The notes beneath the pieces were generated by a model that searched no databases, was not told the origin of the DNA, and saw only the letters and a program-made list of their open reading frames with translations. From Micromonospora ureilytica (GTDB taxonomy: Bacteria > Actinomycetota > Actinomycetes > Mycobacteriales > Micromonosporaceae): 64,000 nt of DNA. The position numbers were made by a program, and so were the translations under genes. Location: positions 2,356,001 to 2,420,000 of the forward strand of contig NZ_JADOTX010000001.1 in the NCBI RefSeq assembly GCF_015751765.1, written 5' to 3'. Positions 27,637 to 37,413 of this stretch are shown in pieces (position 1 is the stretch's first letter; every line of letters begins with the position of its first letter).

Positions 27637-28047
27637 CTGTCGATCCTCGCAAACGACCCAGCTCCCGCATCTTTCGCCGTACCCAACGCCGCGCGCTCAT
27701 CGACAGATCCGGGCACCGCCGTCCCGGCTTGCGGTGACTTAACGTAGTCGACGAATGCTCGCGGCCTGCCCTCGCGGACGTACCGACGTCAATGGCTGCC
27801 GTGTACTTCATGGCGTACGCGACTCTGCAGTTCGAGGCGTACGCGGACAGGTGGCTAGCGCGGCGAGATCGTCGGGTCGCGCGGGGCTGTAGAAGCCGCT
27901 GGAGGCGGGTTCGCGGTGATTGGAGACGTTCAGGTCCTGCCGGGATACTCGGTGCTGCTGGTGGATGATCCTGCTGTGCAGCGGCTGTCGGAGCTCTTCC
28001 GCGTAAACACTTCGCACGTGCCGCCCTCCGGATGATGAGGTGGCAGG
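27637..28047. other. Intergenic stretch with a HIT-family remnant
   Basis: The 411 bases between the YbhN-like and phosphotransferase genes show no complete gene. A decayed HIT-like fragment occupies 27916-28035. Confidence 0.6.
27916..28035 (+). pseudogene. HIT-family protein fragment
   Basis: The frame reads VIGDVQVLPGYSVLLVDDPAVQRLSELFRV and then a non-matching tail to TGA 28033-28035. The GDVQ-LPGYSVLL pattern matches an internal segment of HIT-family proteins; the catalytic HxHxH part is missing. Only about 30 residues look family-like, so this is a remnant. Confidence 0.45.
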
Positions 28048-29010
28048 GTGATCAACCACGATGAGGCGGCGGCTGTCCTGCCGTTGACGCTGGCCTGGGT
28101 GAGTCGGCACCTGGAGGTCGGCGAACGGATTGTCAGGACCGAGGCGCTGCGCGGTGGCATCACTGCCGAAATGCGGAGGCTGACCATCAGCATGCGGGAC
28201 GGAAGCACCCGTGAGCTGGTGCTGCGGAGCTTCGTAGACCCTTTCTATGTGGGACACGCCGAGGACTGGCTGCATCGGGAGGCCGACGCCCTGTCCCTGC
28301 TCATGGGGACCGGCGTGCCGGCTCCTGAGCTGGTCGCGGTTGATTCGACCGCCGCGCATTGTGAGCATCCATCGCTGCTGATGACACATCTGGCCGGCCG
28401 GACGGTCCTCGATGACGAGGGATTGGCGACGCGCGTTCCTCTGCTGGCCCGTCAACTCGTGGCGATCCACGCGGTGCGGCCCTCCGAGCGGCCCCGAAAG
28501 TATGTGGCGTTGACGACCGCCGACACCGTCGCGACTCCGAAGGGTGCCGACGCGGCGGCGTGGGCCGCGGCGATCGACGTGATCCGCAGGCCCGCGCCGG
28601 CCTATGAGGGGCGATTCCTGCACCGGGACTTCCAACCGGGCAATGTGCTGTTCGACCTGCCTCCCCGAAGGGCGGCAGGTGCTCGGATCACCGGCGTCGT
28701 CGACTGGGCAGCGACCTCTTGGGGCCCGGCGGATCTCGATGTGGCGCACTGCTGCACCAATCTCGCGCTGCTGCACGGCCCGGCGTGGGGTCTGCGGTTC
28801 GCTCAGGCGTATGAGGAGGCCGGCGGGGTGCTGGCCGCGGCCGCGAGCGAGCGGCTGTACTGGCAGGTGCGGGACGCGCTGGCGTGCTCGGAGGAGGTGC
28901 AGGTGGTGGCGCAGCCATGGCGGGAGGCGGGGAGGACGGAGCTGACGACGCGAGCCGTGGAGGAACGGCTGGATGCCTATGTCACCGCCCTGATGGACGC
29001 GCTGGGCTGA
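28048..29010 (+). CDS. Aminoglycoside-phosphotransferase-family kinase
   Basis: A 320-residue APH/choline-kinase-fold protein. The catalytic loop is FLHRDFQPGNVLFD (about residues 190-203) and the metal-binding motif is ITGVVDWAATSWGPADLDVAHC. Both active-site Asp residues are present. Substrate cannot be told: such proteins phosphorylate aminoglycosides, macrolides or small alcohols. GTG 28048 follows GAGGTGGCAGG. It is monocistronic and next to decayed genes. A resistance role is possible but not shown. Confidence 0.83.
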   Translation: MINHDEAAAVLPLTLAWVSRHLEVGERIVRTEALRGGITAEMRRLTISMRDGSTRELVLRSFVDPFYVGHAEDWLHREADALSLLMGTGVPAPELVAVDSTAAHCEHPSLLMTHLAGRTVLDDEGLATRVPLLARQLVAIHAVRPSERPRKYVALTTADTVATPKGADAAAWAAAIDVIRRPAPAYEGRFLHRDFQPGNVLFDLPPRRAAGARITGVVDWAATSWGPADLDVAHCCTNLALLHGPAWGLRFAQAYEEAGGVLAAAASERLYWQVRDALACSEEVQVVAQPWREAGRTELTTRAVEERLDAYVTALMDALG

Positions 29011-29121
29011 GCCAAGGCGGCCCCGGAGAGGCCTGGACCTCATCGTCACCGCTTAACCAAGCGGAGAATCGAGGTTCGGCACGGCATGTCATGATCGGTG
29101 GGCGACCCGGGCGTGACGGGC

Positions 29122-29350
29122 TCACCTCAAGGACCTGGAGCCTTGCAGCGGGATGACGGAGCGGATCGCGGAATCGGCGGCCTGCCGACGCATCGCGGCG
29201 TTCTCCGCGGCGGGGGCGGCGATGACGGTCGCCGCAGCGTCGAGCTGGTCCTGCAACTCGCGGTATCGAGTTCGGCTGGCCGTCAGTCGCGGCGTAGACG
29301 GTCCAGTTCGTCGTCGCATTCTCTGGCCGTGGCTGCGGCTGGACTGTCGC
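29122..29350 (-). pseudogene. Frameshifted coiled-coil remnant, possibly transposon accessory (DUF6262-like)
   Basis: Two minus-strand frames join into one plausible helix: DDELDRLRRD ends at a TGA near 29287, and the overlapping frame continues LTASRTRYRELQDQLDAAATVIA. The rejoined sequence resembles the C-terminal coiled coil of DUF6262-type proteins found beside site-specific recombinases. The frame then ends at TGA 29122-29124. No recombinase is nearby. Confidence 0.35.
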
Positions 29351-29403
29351 TGACCCGGGCGTCCCAAGCCGACGCACAATACGGCGGCGGGACGGAGACA
29401 CGT

Positions 29404-29491
29404 CGCCGCAAGATCGTGCTCGATCGTGGATGCAGTGGTGTCGAGCGCGGCGGATGCCACTACATCCAGGATGTTGCGCGATCTTGCGGCG
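29404..29491. repeat. 13-bp inverted repeat containing the family B core
   Basis: CGCCGCAAGATCG at 29404-29416 and its exact complement at 29479-29491. The core GCAAGATC/GATCTTGC is the same as in family B palindromes, but the interior is unlike them. Confidence 0.5.
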
Positions 29492-29598
29492 GAAGCGGCT
29501 GCGCCCGACGAGCGCGCGGCTGCGCCCGACCGGAACTGGCTGTGCCCGACCCGGGAGTGGCCGCGGCTTGGCGGTGGGGCGCGGGGTGACGTTTGGCC

Positions 29599-30315
29599 TC
29601 AGGCGCGCAGCTCGGCCGCGAGGTCGCCGATCGCGCTCATCGCGTACCGCTGCATTCCCGGGCCGAAGGTGATGCGTGTCGCGCCCTGTCGGCCCAGCTC
29701 GGCGATGGACTCGCGGTCCGGTCCGGCGGCCATGTTGATCGGCCCGGAGATGCCCTCCCGCAGCTGCGGGAGCACCTGCGGCGGCGCCAGGATCGGGTAG
29801 ACGCAGTCGGCACCGGCCGCCACGTAGAGGCGGGCGCGTTCCACCGCGTCGGCCAGGTCACCCGTCCCGATCAGGAACGTGTCGACGCGGGCGTTGATGA
29901 AGAGGGCGTCACCCGCCTCCGCGCGTACCTCGGCAAGCCAGTCCGCGTGCCGCTGCGGGTCCTTCAGGGCGCCGTGCCCGTCCGAGTCCTCCAGGTTGCA
30001 GCCCACGGCGCCGGCTTCCAACAGCCGCCCCACCAACTCGCGGGGGGCGAGACCGTAACCGCCCTCGACGTCGGCGGACACGGGAACGGACACGGCGCGG
30101 ACGATGCGCCTGACCGCGGCGAACATCTCGTCCGGCGGGGTCGCGCCGTCGTCGTAGCCGAGCGAGGCGGCGACACCCGCGCTCGGGGTCGCGAGCGCCG
30201 GGTAGCCGGCGTCGGCGAGCACCCGGGCGCTGGCCGCGTCCCAGGGGCCCGGCAGGACGAGTGGGTCGCCGGCGGCGCGGTCGTGGTGGAGGGCACGGAA
30301 GGTGGAGGCTGTCAT
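29599..30315 (-). CDS. PEP phosphonomutase / isocitrate lyase superfamily enzyme
   Basis: A 238-residue ICL/PEPM-fold protein: LPGPWDAASARVLADAGYPALATPSAGVAASLGY at the N-terminus, VPVSADVEGGYG (metal-binding Asp and Glu), GAVGCNLEDSDGHG and FINARVDTFL. The residues match the 2-methylisocitrate-lyase or oxaloacetate-decarboxylase-like branch used for C-C or C-P bond cleavage; the actual substrate is unknown. It is divergent from a TetR gene, which probably represses it through the palindrome in between. Confidence 0.87.
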   Translation of the reverse strand: MTASTFRALHHDRAAGDPLVLPGPWDAASARVLADAGYPALATPSAGVAASLGYDDGATPPDEMFAAVRRIVRAVSVPVSADVEGGYGLAPRELVGRLLEAGAVGCNLEDSDGHGALKDPQRHADWLAEVRAEAGDALFINARVDTFLIGTGDLADAVERARLYVAAGADCVYPILAPPQVLPQLREGISGPINMAAGPDRESIAELGRQGATRITFGPGMQRYAMSAIGDLAAELRA

Positions 30316-30319
30316 GATC

Positions 30320-30343
30320 GGTCCATCATACGTTTGGTGGACC
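30320..30343. promoter_or_regulatory. Probable TetR operator
   Basis: GGTCCA (30320-30325) and TGGACC (30338-30343) form a palindrome between divergent genes. A minus-strand TATGAT (30325-30330) inside it is nine bases from the lyase start, so a bound repressor would block that promoter. Confidence 0.55.
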
Positions 30344-30360
30344 GCGTGGTCAATAATTGC

Positions 30361-30366
30361 TAGGCT
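30361..30366 (+). promoter_or_regulatory. -10 hexamer TAGGCT before the TetR gene
   Basis: Six bases before the ATG at 30373; leaderless pattern as elsewhere in the window. Confidence 0.55.
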
Positions 30367-30372
30367 GGTCAG

Positions 30373-30963
30373 ATGGCCAGGCCACGGCAGTTCGACGAGG
30401 AACAGGTGATCCGCGCCGTCCGGGACCAGTTCTGGGACGCCGGCTACGCGGCGACCTCACTGGAGGACCTGGTGCGCGTCAGTGGGCTGGGCAAGGGCAG
30501 CCTCTACGGCGCCTTCGGCGACAAACACCGACTGTTCCTGCGGGCGCTGCGGGAGTACACCGACACCAGCGGCGGCTACCTGCGCGAGATGCTGGCGTCC
30601 ACTCCCCGCGCCCTGGACGCGCTGCGCGCGTTCGTCCTGGCCCCGGTGGACGACCCGGGTGGCGCCGCCGCCCGGCGCGGTTGCCTCATGGCCAACAGCA
30701 CGTACGAGCTGGCCACCACCGACCCCGATGTTGTCGCCGAGGCGCGGCGCACCTACGAGACGACGACCGCCCTGGTCGCCGAATGCGTCCGGCGGGCCCA
30801 GGACGAGGGTGACCTGCCACGCGACGTCGACCCGGTCGAGACGGCGCGCGCGCTGCTCGCCGCGCAGCAGGGGCTGGTGTTCATGGGGCGGACCGGGCTG
30901 GACATCGACACTCTGACCGCGACGGCCCGCACCCTCGCCACGAGACTTCTACCGGACGCCTGA
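30373..30963 (+). CDS. TetR/AcrR-family transcriptional regulator
   Basis: A 196-residue TetR regulator. The N-terminal helix-turn-helix is ARPRQFDEEQVIRAVRDQFWDAGYAATSLEDLVRVSGLGKGSLYGAFGDKHRLF. The C-terminal half (residues 75-196) is the ligand-binding domain, with RGCLMANSTYELATTDPDV. It begins 57 bases from the divergent lyase gene and likely controls it and itself. Confidence 0.92.
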   Translation: MARPRQFDEEQVIRAVRDQFWDAGYAATSLEDLVRVSGLGKGSLYGAFGDKHRLFLRALREYTDTSGGYLREMLASTPRALDALRAFVLAPVDDPGGAAARRGCLMANSTYELATTDPDVVAEARRTYETTTALVAECVRRAQDEGDLPRDVDPVETARALLAAQQGLVFMGRTGLDIDTLTATARTLATRLLPDA

Positions 30964-30988
30964 CCCGGCACGACGCCGCAAGGCGCGT

Positions 30989-31291
30989 CTATTTGATCTT
31001 GCGAGTGGACCGGACCACGATGCTCTCGTACTCCGGGTGCTTGACCAGCCAGTCGGCGAGGAACGGGCAAATTGGCACGACCGTGCGCTTCTTGGCTCGC
31101 GCGTCGTCCATCACCGCACGCGCCAGCGTCGACCCGACGCCCCGGCCCTCGTACGCCGGACCAACCTCGGTGTGGGTGTAGGCGATGATCGAGCCGGTCA
31201 GCTGGTAGGTGACGAACCCGGCGACCGCGCCCGCCTCGTCGCGCGCCTCGAATCGCTCCCGCTCCGGCGCGTCTGTCACGGTGAACTGCAC
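30989..31291 (-). CDS. Small GCN5-like N-acetyltransferase (YidJ type)
   Basis: A 100-residue minimal acetyltransferase with FVTYQLTGSIIAYTHTEVGPAYEGRGVGSTLARAVMDDARAKKRTVVPICPFLADWLVKHPEY. The acetyl-CoA loop EGRGVGSTLA is intact, and the ICPF-KHPEY ending is typical of the short YidJ-like family. GTG 31291 gives the usual family length. It converges on the TetR gene, 25 bases away. Substrate unknown. Confidence 0.87.
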   Translation of the reverse strand: MQFTVTDAPERERFEARDEAGAVAGFVTYQLTGSIIAYTHTEVGPAYEGRGVGSTLARAVMDDARAKKRTVVPICPFLADWLVKHPEYESIVVRSTRKIK

Positions 31292-31438
31292 CCGACCATC
31301 CAACCACCCGACCCGGCAGCGCTGACTGCGAGGCCGGCAGGGGACGCGACCCACGCACATTGTCCCCGCCGGAAGGGGAACGCATCGCCGCCGGGATACG
31401 CGACGCGGCCGGGCACACCGTGGGAGGAGACACGCACC

Positions 31439-32134
31439 ATGACGAATCCATCGACGGACGGCGGCTTCGCCGTCGTTGAGATGTTCACGTCCCAGGGCTG
31501 CAACAGTTGCCCTCCCGCGGAGGAGTTGCTGAGCGAGATCGAACGCGATGCCCGGGAACGGCGACAGAACGTCTTCACCCTCGGGTTCCACGTCGACTAC
31601 TGGGACGACCTGGGGTGGCCCGACCAGTTCGCGGACGCCGCGTACACCGCGCGGCAGGAGGCGTACGCCCGCGCGTTCGGCACCAGAGGTCTGTACACCC
31701 CGCAGATGGTGGTCAACGGCACCGTCGAGTTCGTCGGCTCCGATCGACGACGGGCGGCAAGCGCGATCATGTCCGCCATGGCTTTGACCACCACTACACC
31801 ACTGGCGCTCTCCGTCGACAATCTCGGTGCGGACCGGGTGATGCTGGGCTACCGGGTCGAAGGGCCGCCGCCGCGCGCGGTGTTGCACGTGGCGGTCGTG
31901 GAACGGGATCTGACCAGCGAGATCGCCCGGGGGGAGAACGCCGGGCGGACGCTGCGGCAGGACAACGTCGTACGCGCCTTCAGGTCGGTGGGCCTGGACG
32001 CCGAGCGGGGGCAGGTGGAGCTGGCGACACCATCCGGTCTCGATCCGCGGAGCGCCAGCGTGGTCGGCTATGTCCAGGAGAACGGCGACCGGGCGATCGT
32101 CGGCGCCACCGCGATCGAGCTGTCCACCGCGTAA
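31439..32134 (+). CDS. DUF1223 thioredoxin-fold protein
   Basis: A 231-residue protein whose start, FAVVEMFTSQGCNSCPPAEELLSEIE, is the DUF1223 signature with a CxxC motif in a thioredoxin-like fold. FHVDYWDDLGWPDQFA and TRGLYTPQMVVNG follow as usual. GGGAGGAG precedes the ATG. No signal peptide is evident, whereas many relatives are exported. Function of the family is not established; a redox role is plausible. Confidence 0.87.
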   Translation: MTNPSTDGGFAVVEMFTSQGCNSCPPAEELLSEIERDARERRQNVFTLGFHVDYWDDLGWPDQFADAAYTARQEAYARAFGTRGLYTPQMVVNGTVEFVGSDRRRAASAIMSAMALTTTTPLALSVDNLGADRVMLGYRVEGPPPRAVLHVAVVERDLTSEIARGENAGRTLRQDNVVRAFRSVGLDAERGQVELATPSGLDPRSASVVGYVQENGDRAIVGATAIELSTA

Positions 32135-32174
32135 TCTCGGCACATGCGGATGGTGCGTGGTGCGAGGGGGCTCG

Positions 32175-32573
32175 GTGGCTGACGCGGACGACGTACGCCG
32201 GGTGGCGCTGGCGTTGCCGCACACGGTGGAGATCGCCAGTGACGGCTTCGACTTCCGGGTGGCCGGCAAGGGCTTCGTCTGGTCCTATCCGGAGCGGATA
32301 CCTGGCAAGCCGCGGGTGATCCGGCTCGACATCGCGGTGCTGTTCGTCGGTGACGAGGCTGAGAAGCAGGCTCTCCTGCTCGGGGAGCCCGAGGTCTTCT
32401 TCACCACGTCCGGCTACGACGGCCTGCCCCTGGTGCTGTTGCGCCTGGCGGCGGTCGACCTGGACCGGCTGACCGAGTTGGTGACCGACGCGTGGCGGAT
32501 GCGCGTGCCGGACGCCCTGTTGAGCGACCGCGAGGGCGAACCGTTGGGCGACCGTGCGGGCGTCGGCAAATAG
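32175..32573 (+). CDS. MmcQ/YjbR-family protein
   Basis: A 132-residue protein of the MmcQ/YjbR family: DADDVRRVALALPHTVEIASDGFDFRVAGKGFVWSYPER and the closing LDRLTELVTDAWRMRVPDALLSD. These have a DNA-binding-like fold of unknown role. GTG 32175 follows GAGGGGG with four bases of spacing. It lies 40 bases after the DUF1223 gene on the same strand and may share its transcript. Confidence 0.85.
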   Translation: MADADDVRRVALALPHTVEIASDGFDFRVAGKGFVWSYPERIPGKPRVIRLDIAVLFVGDEAEKQALLLGEPEVFFTTSGYDGLPLVLLRLAAVDLDRLTELVTDAWRMRVPDALLSDREGEPLGDRAGVGK

Positions 32574-32636
32574 CGACATCAGCACGCAACGGGCCGGACA
32601 CATTGACGGGGATCTCGGTGCTCCATTACGGTGGCC

Positions 32637-32652
32637 GAGAGAGCGCTCTCTC
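32637..32652. promoter_or_regulatory. LacI/CelR-like operator upstream of GH81 gene
   Basis: GAGAGAGCGCTCTCTC is a perfect 16-bp palindrome 76 bases before the start. The GAGCGCTC core resembles the CelR operator of actinomycete cellulase genes (a LacI-family repressor). Confidence 0.6.
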
Positions 32653-32728
32653 ACCTGACCTTCCCCCCAATTCAGACGCATCGCGCTGGACCCGGCAAGG
32701 GCCGCACCCGGCGCGCGATGGAGGCACG

Positions 32729-35596
32729 ATGAAACCTCCCGTCCCCCACCGCCGATGGGCCCTGGCCGCCGCCACCGCGCTGGCCCTGGTCGTCGGCGGC
32801 CTCGCCATCCCCGTCACCCGCGCGGCCGAAGCCGCACCCGTCGGCGCCGGCAGCTACACGACCACCCCGGTCGGCCCGCTCCCCAGCGGCTGCGGCGCGA
32901 TGTCCAGCAACCCCCGGCAGTTCGCCACCGCCAACGCGCCCGCCGGGCCGATACCCACAAACGACTGGTGGTCCTCGCTGCTGTGGAAGCGCACCGACTG
33001 TTCCTTCAGTGAGCCCCTGCACGCCCACCCGATCTCGTACGACACCTTCGGCGACGGGCTCGGCTTCTCCGCGAACTCCACGCCCGCCATCAGCGGCACC
33101 GCCACCGGTGTCGGCGAGTTCCACTACCCGTACGTGCAGGACATCCGGGTCGGTGTGGCCGGGCTCGCCGCGCCCCTGGTGAAGGTCGACGGCTGGACGG
33201 ACTGGACGGTCAGCCCGCACTGGAGCGACGGCACGCGCACCATGCGCGCGACCATCGGCCACGGTCTGCCCTTCGCGTACTTCCAGACCACCGGCGGGAA
33301 CGCGCAGATCAGCACCGCCGGCACCCCCGACGTCTGGTCCAACAGCGGCGCCACCATCGGCTTCCGGGTCAACGGCCACGACTACGTCGGGTACGCGCCC
33401 AGCGGCGCCAGCTGGACAGTGGCGTCCGGCCGGATCTCGTCCACCCTGGCCGGCCGCGGCTACTTCTCCGTCGCCCTGCTGCCGCCCACCTCCAGCGCGA
33501 CGGAGCGCGCCGCGCTGGCCGCGACCTACGGTCAGTACGCGCACGCCCACGTGACCGGCACCCAGGTCTCGTACGCCTACAACCCCGCCACCAGCGGCCT
33601 GACCACCACGTACGCGTTCACGACCACCGCCCGGGAGGGCACCGCCACACAGACCGTGGTCAGCCTCTACCCGCACCAGTGGAAGTCGCTGAGCGGCTCC
33701 ACCGCGATCACTCCGACCTACCCGTCGGCGCGGGGCCGGATGAAGGTGCTCACCGGCGTCAACCAGTTCCGCACCGCCATGAAGTTCCAGGGCATCCTGC
33801 CGGAGTTGCCGGCCGTCGGCGACGGCAGCGGCGGTGACCTGTCGACGCTCACCGGGCACCTGGCCGCCACCCGCGCCAACCCGATGGACCAACGCGGCAA
33901 CGACACCTACTGGACCGGCAAGGGGCTCGGCCGGGCCGCGCGGATCGCCGAGATCGCCGACCAGGTCAACGACACCACGACCCGCGACAGCGCGCTGAAC
34001 GCGATCCGCAGCACGCTCACCGACTGGTTCACCGCGTCCAGCGGCAAGACCAGCCGGGTCTTCTACTACGACAACAACTGGGGCACCCTGATCGGCTACC
34101 CGGCGTCGTACGGGTCCGACCAGGAGCTCAACGACCACCACTTCCACTACGGCTACTACATCGCGGCCGCCGCGACCCTGGCGAAGTTCGACCCGGCCTG
34201 GGCGGCCACCAGCCGCTACGGCGGCATGGTCGACCTGCTGATCCGGGACGCCAACAACTACCGCCGCGGCGACACCCAGTTCCCGTACCTGCGCGACTTC
34301 GACATCTACGCCGGGCACGACTGGGCGTCCGGGCACGGCTCGTTCGGCTCCGGCAACAACCAGGAGTCCTCGTCGGAGGGGATGAACTTCGCGAGTGCCC
34401 TGATCCAGTGGGGGCAGACGACGGGTAACACCGCCGTCCGCGACGCCGGCGTCTTCCTCTACACCACGCAGGCCGCGGCCATCCAGGAGTACTGGTTCGA
34501 CGTCAGCGACCAGAACTTCCCCGCCGCGTTCGGGCACTCGACTGTCGGCATGGTCTGGGGCGACGGCGGCGCGTACGCCACCTGGTTCAGCGGCGAACCG
34601 GAGATGATCCAGGGCATCAACCTGCTCCCGGTCACCGGCGGTCACCTCTACCTGGGCAACAACCCGGCGTACGTGCGGACCAACTACGCCGAACTCGTCC
34701 GCAACAACGGCGGACAACCGACGGTGTGGCAGGACATCCTCTGGCAGTTCCAGGCCCTCGGCGACCCCGACGCGGCGCTGGCGAACCTCCGCGCGAACCC
34801 GGGCTACACCCCGGAGGAGGGCGAGAGTCGGGCACACACGTTCCACTGGATCCGTAACCTCGCCGCTCTCGGCAATGTCGACACGACGGTGACCGGCAAC
34901 CACCCGCTGTCCGCGGTCTTCTCCCGCAACGGGGCCCGCACCTACGTGGCGTCGAACCCGACGGCGACGCCGATCACTGTGACGTTCTCCAACGGCACCA
35001 CCCTCACCGTGGGAGCCGGCAAGACGGCCACCACCGGGGCGTACACCTGGAGCGGCGGCAACGCGGCCGGCGGTGTCCCACCGACGACGCCGACGGATCC
35101 CCCACCGACCACCGACCCGCCGCCGACCTCGGGTAGCCCGACCCGGTACCTGCTACCCGGGGGTGGGTTGGGCGCCGCTGGTAGCGCGGCCACGACGACT
35201 GTCGCGGCGGCGAACGGAAACCACGACGGTACGCCCACCAACGCCCAGGTCTTCACGGCGACCGGCCTCAATCTCGCCTACGGCGGAGGGCAGACCGCGT
35301 TCGACCTGTTCGTGGACGCCGGGTCGGCGGTCGGCAACGGCGTGCAGGTGCGGATCTCCTACGACCTCACCGGCAACGGCAGTTGGGAGCGGGTGGAGAC
35401 GGGGCGCTACTTCGCCACCGACCCGGTCACCGGCTACGAGCACTACACCCAGAGCGCCGGCCTGTCCTCGGCCACCGGCACGCTGGGCGCGCTGAGCAAC
35501 GGCACGGTCCGGGTGGAGGTCTGGTCGGCGATCGGCAACAACCCGACCACTGTGGGCATCGGCAACCAGTCGGTGCTGCGGCTCCCGTACTCCTGA
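32729..35596 (+). CDS. Secreted GH81 endo-1,3-beta-glucanase with CBM56
   Basis: A 955-residue secreted enzyme. Residues 1-36 are a signal peptide (RRWALAAATALALVVGGLAI, cleavage near AAEAAP). The GH81 domain spans about 45-730 and includes PTNDWWSSLLWK, DNNWGTLIGYPASYGSDQELNDHHFHYGYY and the catalytic-site block NNQESSSEGMNFASALIQW. A short beta-domain and a Pro/Thr linker (PPTTPTDPPPTTDPPPT) lead to a C-terminal CBM56-like beta-1,3-glucan-binding domain (about 810-955). It degrades laminarin or fungal wall glucan. GGAGG precedes the ATG. A palindromic operator lies upstream and a strong terminator follows. Confidence 0.93.
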   Translation: MKPPVPHRRWALAAATALALVVGGLAIPVTRAAEAAPVGAGSYTTTPVGPLPSGCGAMSSNPRQFATANAPAGPIPTNDWWSSLLWKRTDCSFSEPLHAHPISYDTFGDGLGFSANSTPAISGTATGVGEFHYPYVQDIRVGVAGLAAPLVKVDGWTDWTVSPHWSDGTRTMRATIGHGLPFAYFQTTGGNAQISTAGTPDVWSNSGATIGFRVNGHDYVGYAPSGASWTVASGRISSTLAGRGYFSVALLPPTSSATERAALAATYGQYAHAHVTGTQVSYAYNPATSGLTTTYAFTTTAREGTATQTVVSLYPHQWKSLSGSTAITPTYPSARGRMKVLTGVNQFRTAMKFQGILPELPAVGDGSGGDLSTLTGHLAATRANPMDQRGNDTYWTGKGLGRAARIAEIADQVNDTTTRDSALNAIRSTLTDWFTASSGKTSRVFYYDNNWGTLIGYPASYGSDQELNDHHFHYGYYIAAAATLAKFDPAWAATSRYGGMVDLLIRDANNYRRGDTQFPYLRDFDIYAGHDWASGHGSFGSGNNQESSSEGMNFASALIQWGQTTGNTAVRDAGVFLYTTQAAAIQEYWFDVSDQNFPAAFGHSTVGMVWGDGGAYATWFSGEPEMIQGINLLPVTGGHLYLGNNPAYVRTNYAELVRNNGGQPTVWQDILWQFQALGDPDAALANLRANPGYTPEEGESRAHTFHWIRNLAALGNVDTTVTGNHPLSAVFSRNGARTYVASNPTATPITVTFSNGTTLTVGAGKTATTGAYTWSGGNAAGGVPPTTPTDPPPTTDPPPTSGSPTRYLLPGGGLGAAGSAATTTVAAANGNHDGTPTNAQVFTATGLNLAYGGGQTAFDLFVDAGSAVGNGVQVRISYDLTGNGSWERVETGRYFATDPVTGYEHYTQSAGLSSATGTLGALSNGTVRVEVWSAIGNNPTTVGIGNQSVLRLPYS

Positions 35597-35620
35597 TCGA
35601 CAGGCACGGCGCGACATGAC

Positions 35621-35666
35621 GTCGGCCGGTGCGGAGGACCACGACGGGTCCTCCGCACCGGCCGAC
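35621..35666. terminator. Bidirectional terminator between GH81 and GH10 genes
   Basis: A perfect 20-bp stem (35621-35640 with 35647-35666, starting GTCGGCCGGTGCGGAGGACC) and a 6-base loop, followed by GTTTGT, between two convergent genes. Confidence 0.85.
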
Positions 35667-35694
35667 GTTTGTCGTTCAGTCGGTCATCGGGTGA

Positions 35695-37308
<1,614 letters not shown>

Positions 37309-37374
37309 TCAAGTCGTAACCAACAGTGCCGGGCACGGGGTCGCTCCGGTCGCACCGGCGGGGCACGTCGTCGT

Positions 37375-37408
37375 GCTGCCGGAGCCGTGCGAGCACGGCT
37401 CCGGCAGC
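37375..37408. terminator. Terminator of GH43 gene
   Basis: GCTGCCGGAGCCGTG (37375-37389) pairs perfectly with 37394-37408 across a 4-base loop, six bases past the GH43 stop. Confidence 0.75.
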
Positions 37409-37413
37409 GCCCG

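Larger units (their letters stand above)
29011..29598. other. Degenerate stretch, no intact gene
   Basis: The 588 bases hold a frameshifted coiled-coil remnant (29122-29350), a 13-bp inverted repeat (29404-29416 with 29479-29491) and three imperfect copies of a GCGGCTGCGCCCGAC-type unit (about 29497-29560). It looks like leftover mobile-element or recombined sequence. Confidence 0.5.

Noticed and set aside
28048..29010. Phosphotransferase as self-resistance gene of the polyketide cluster
   Set aside because: It is separated from the cluster by unrelated and decayed genes, and its substrate cannot be inferred.
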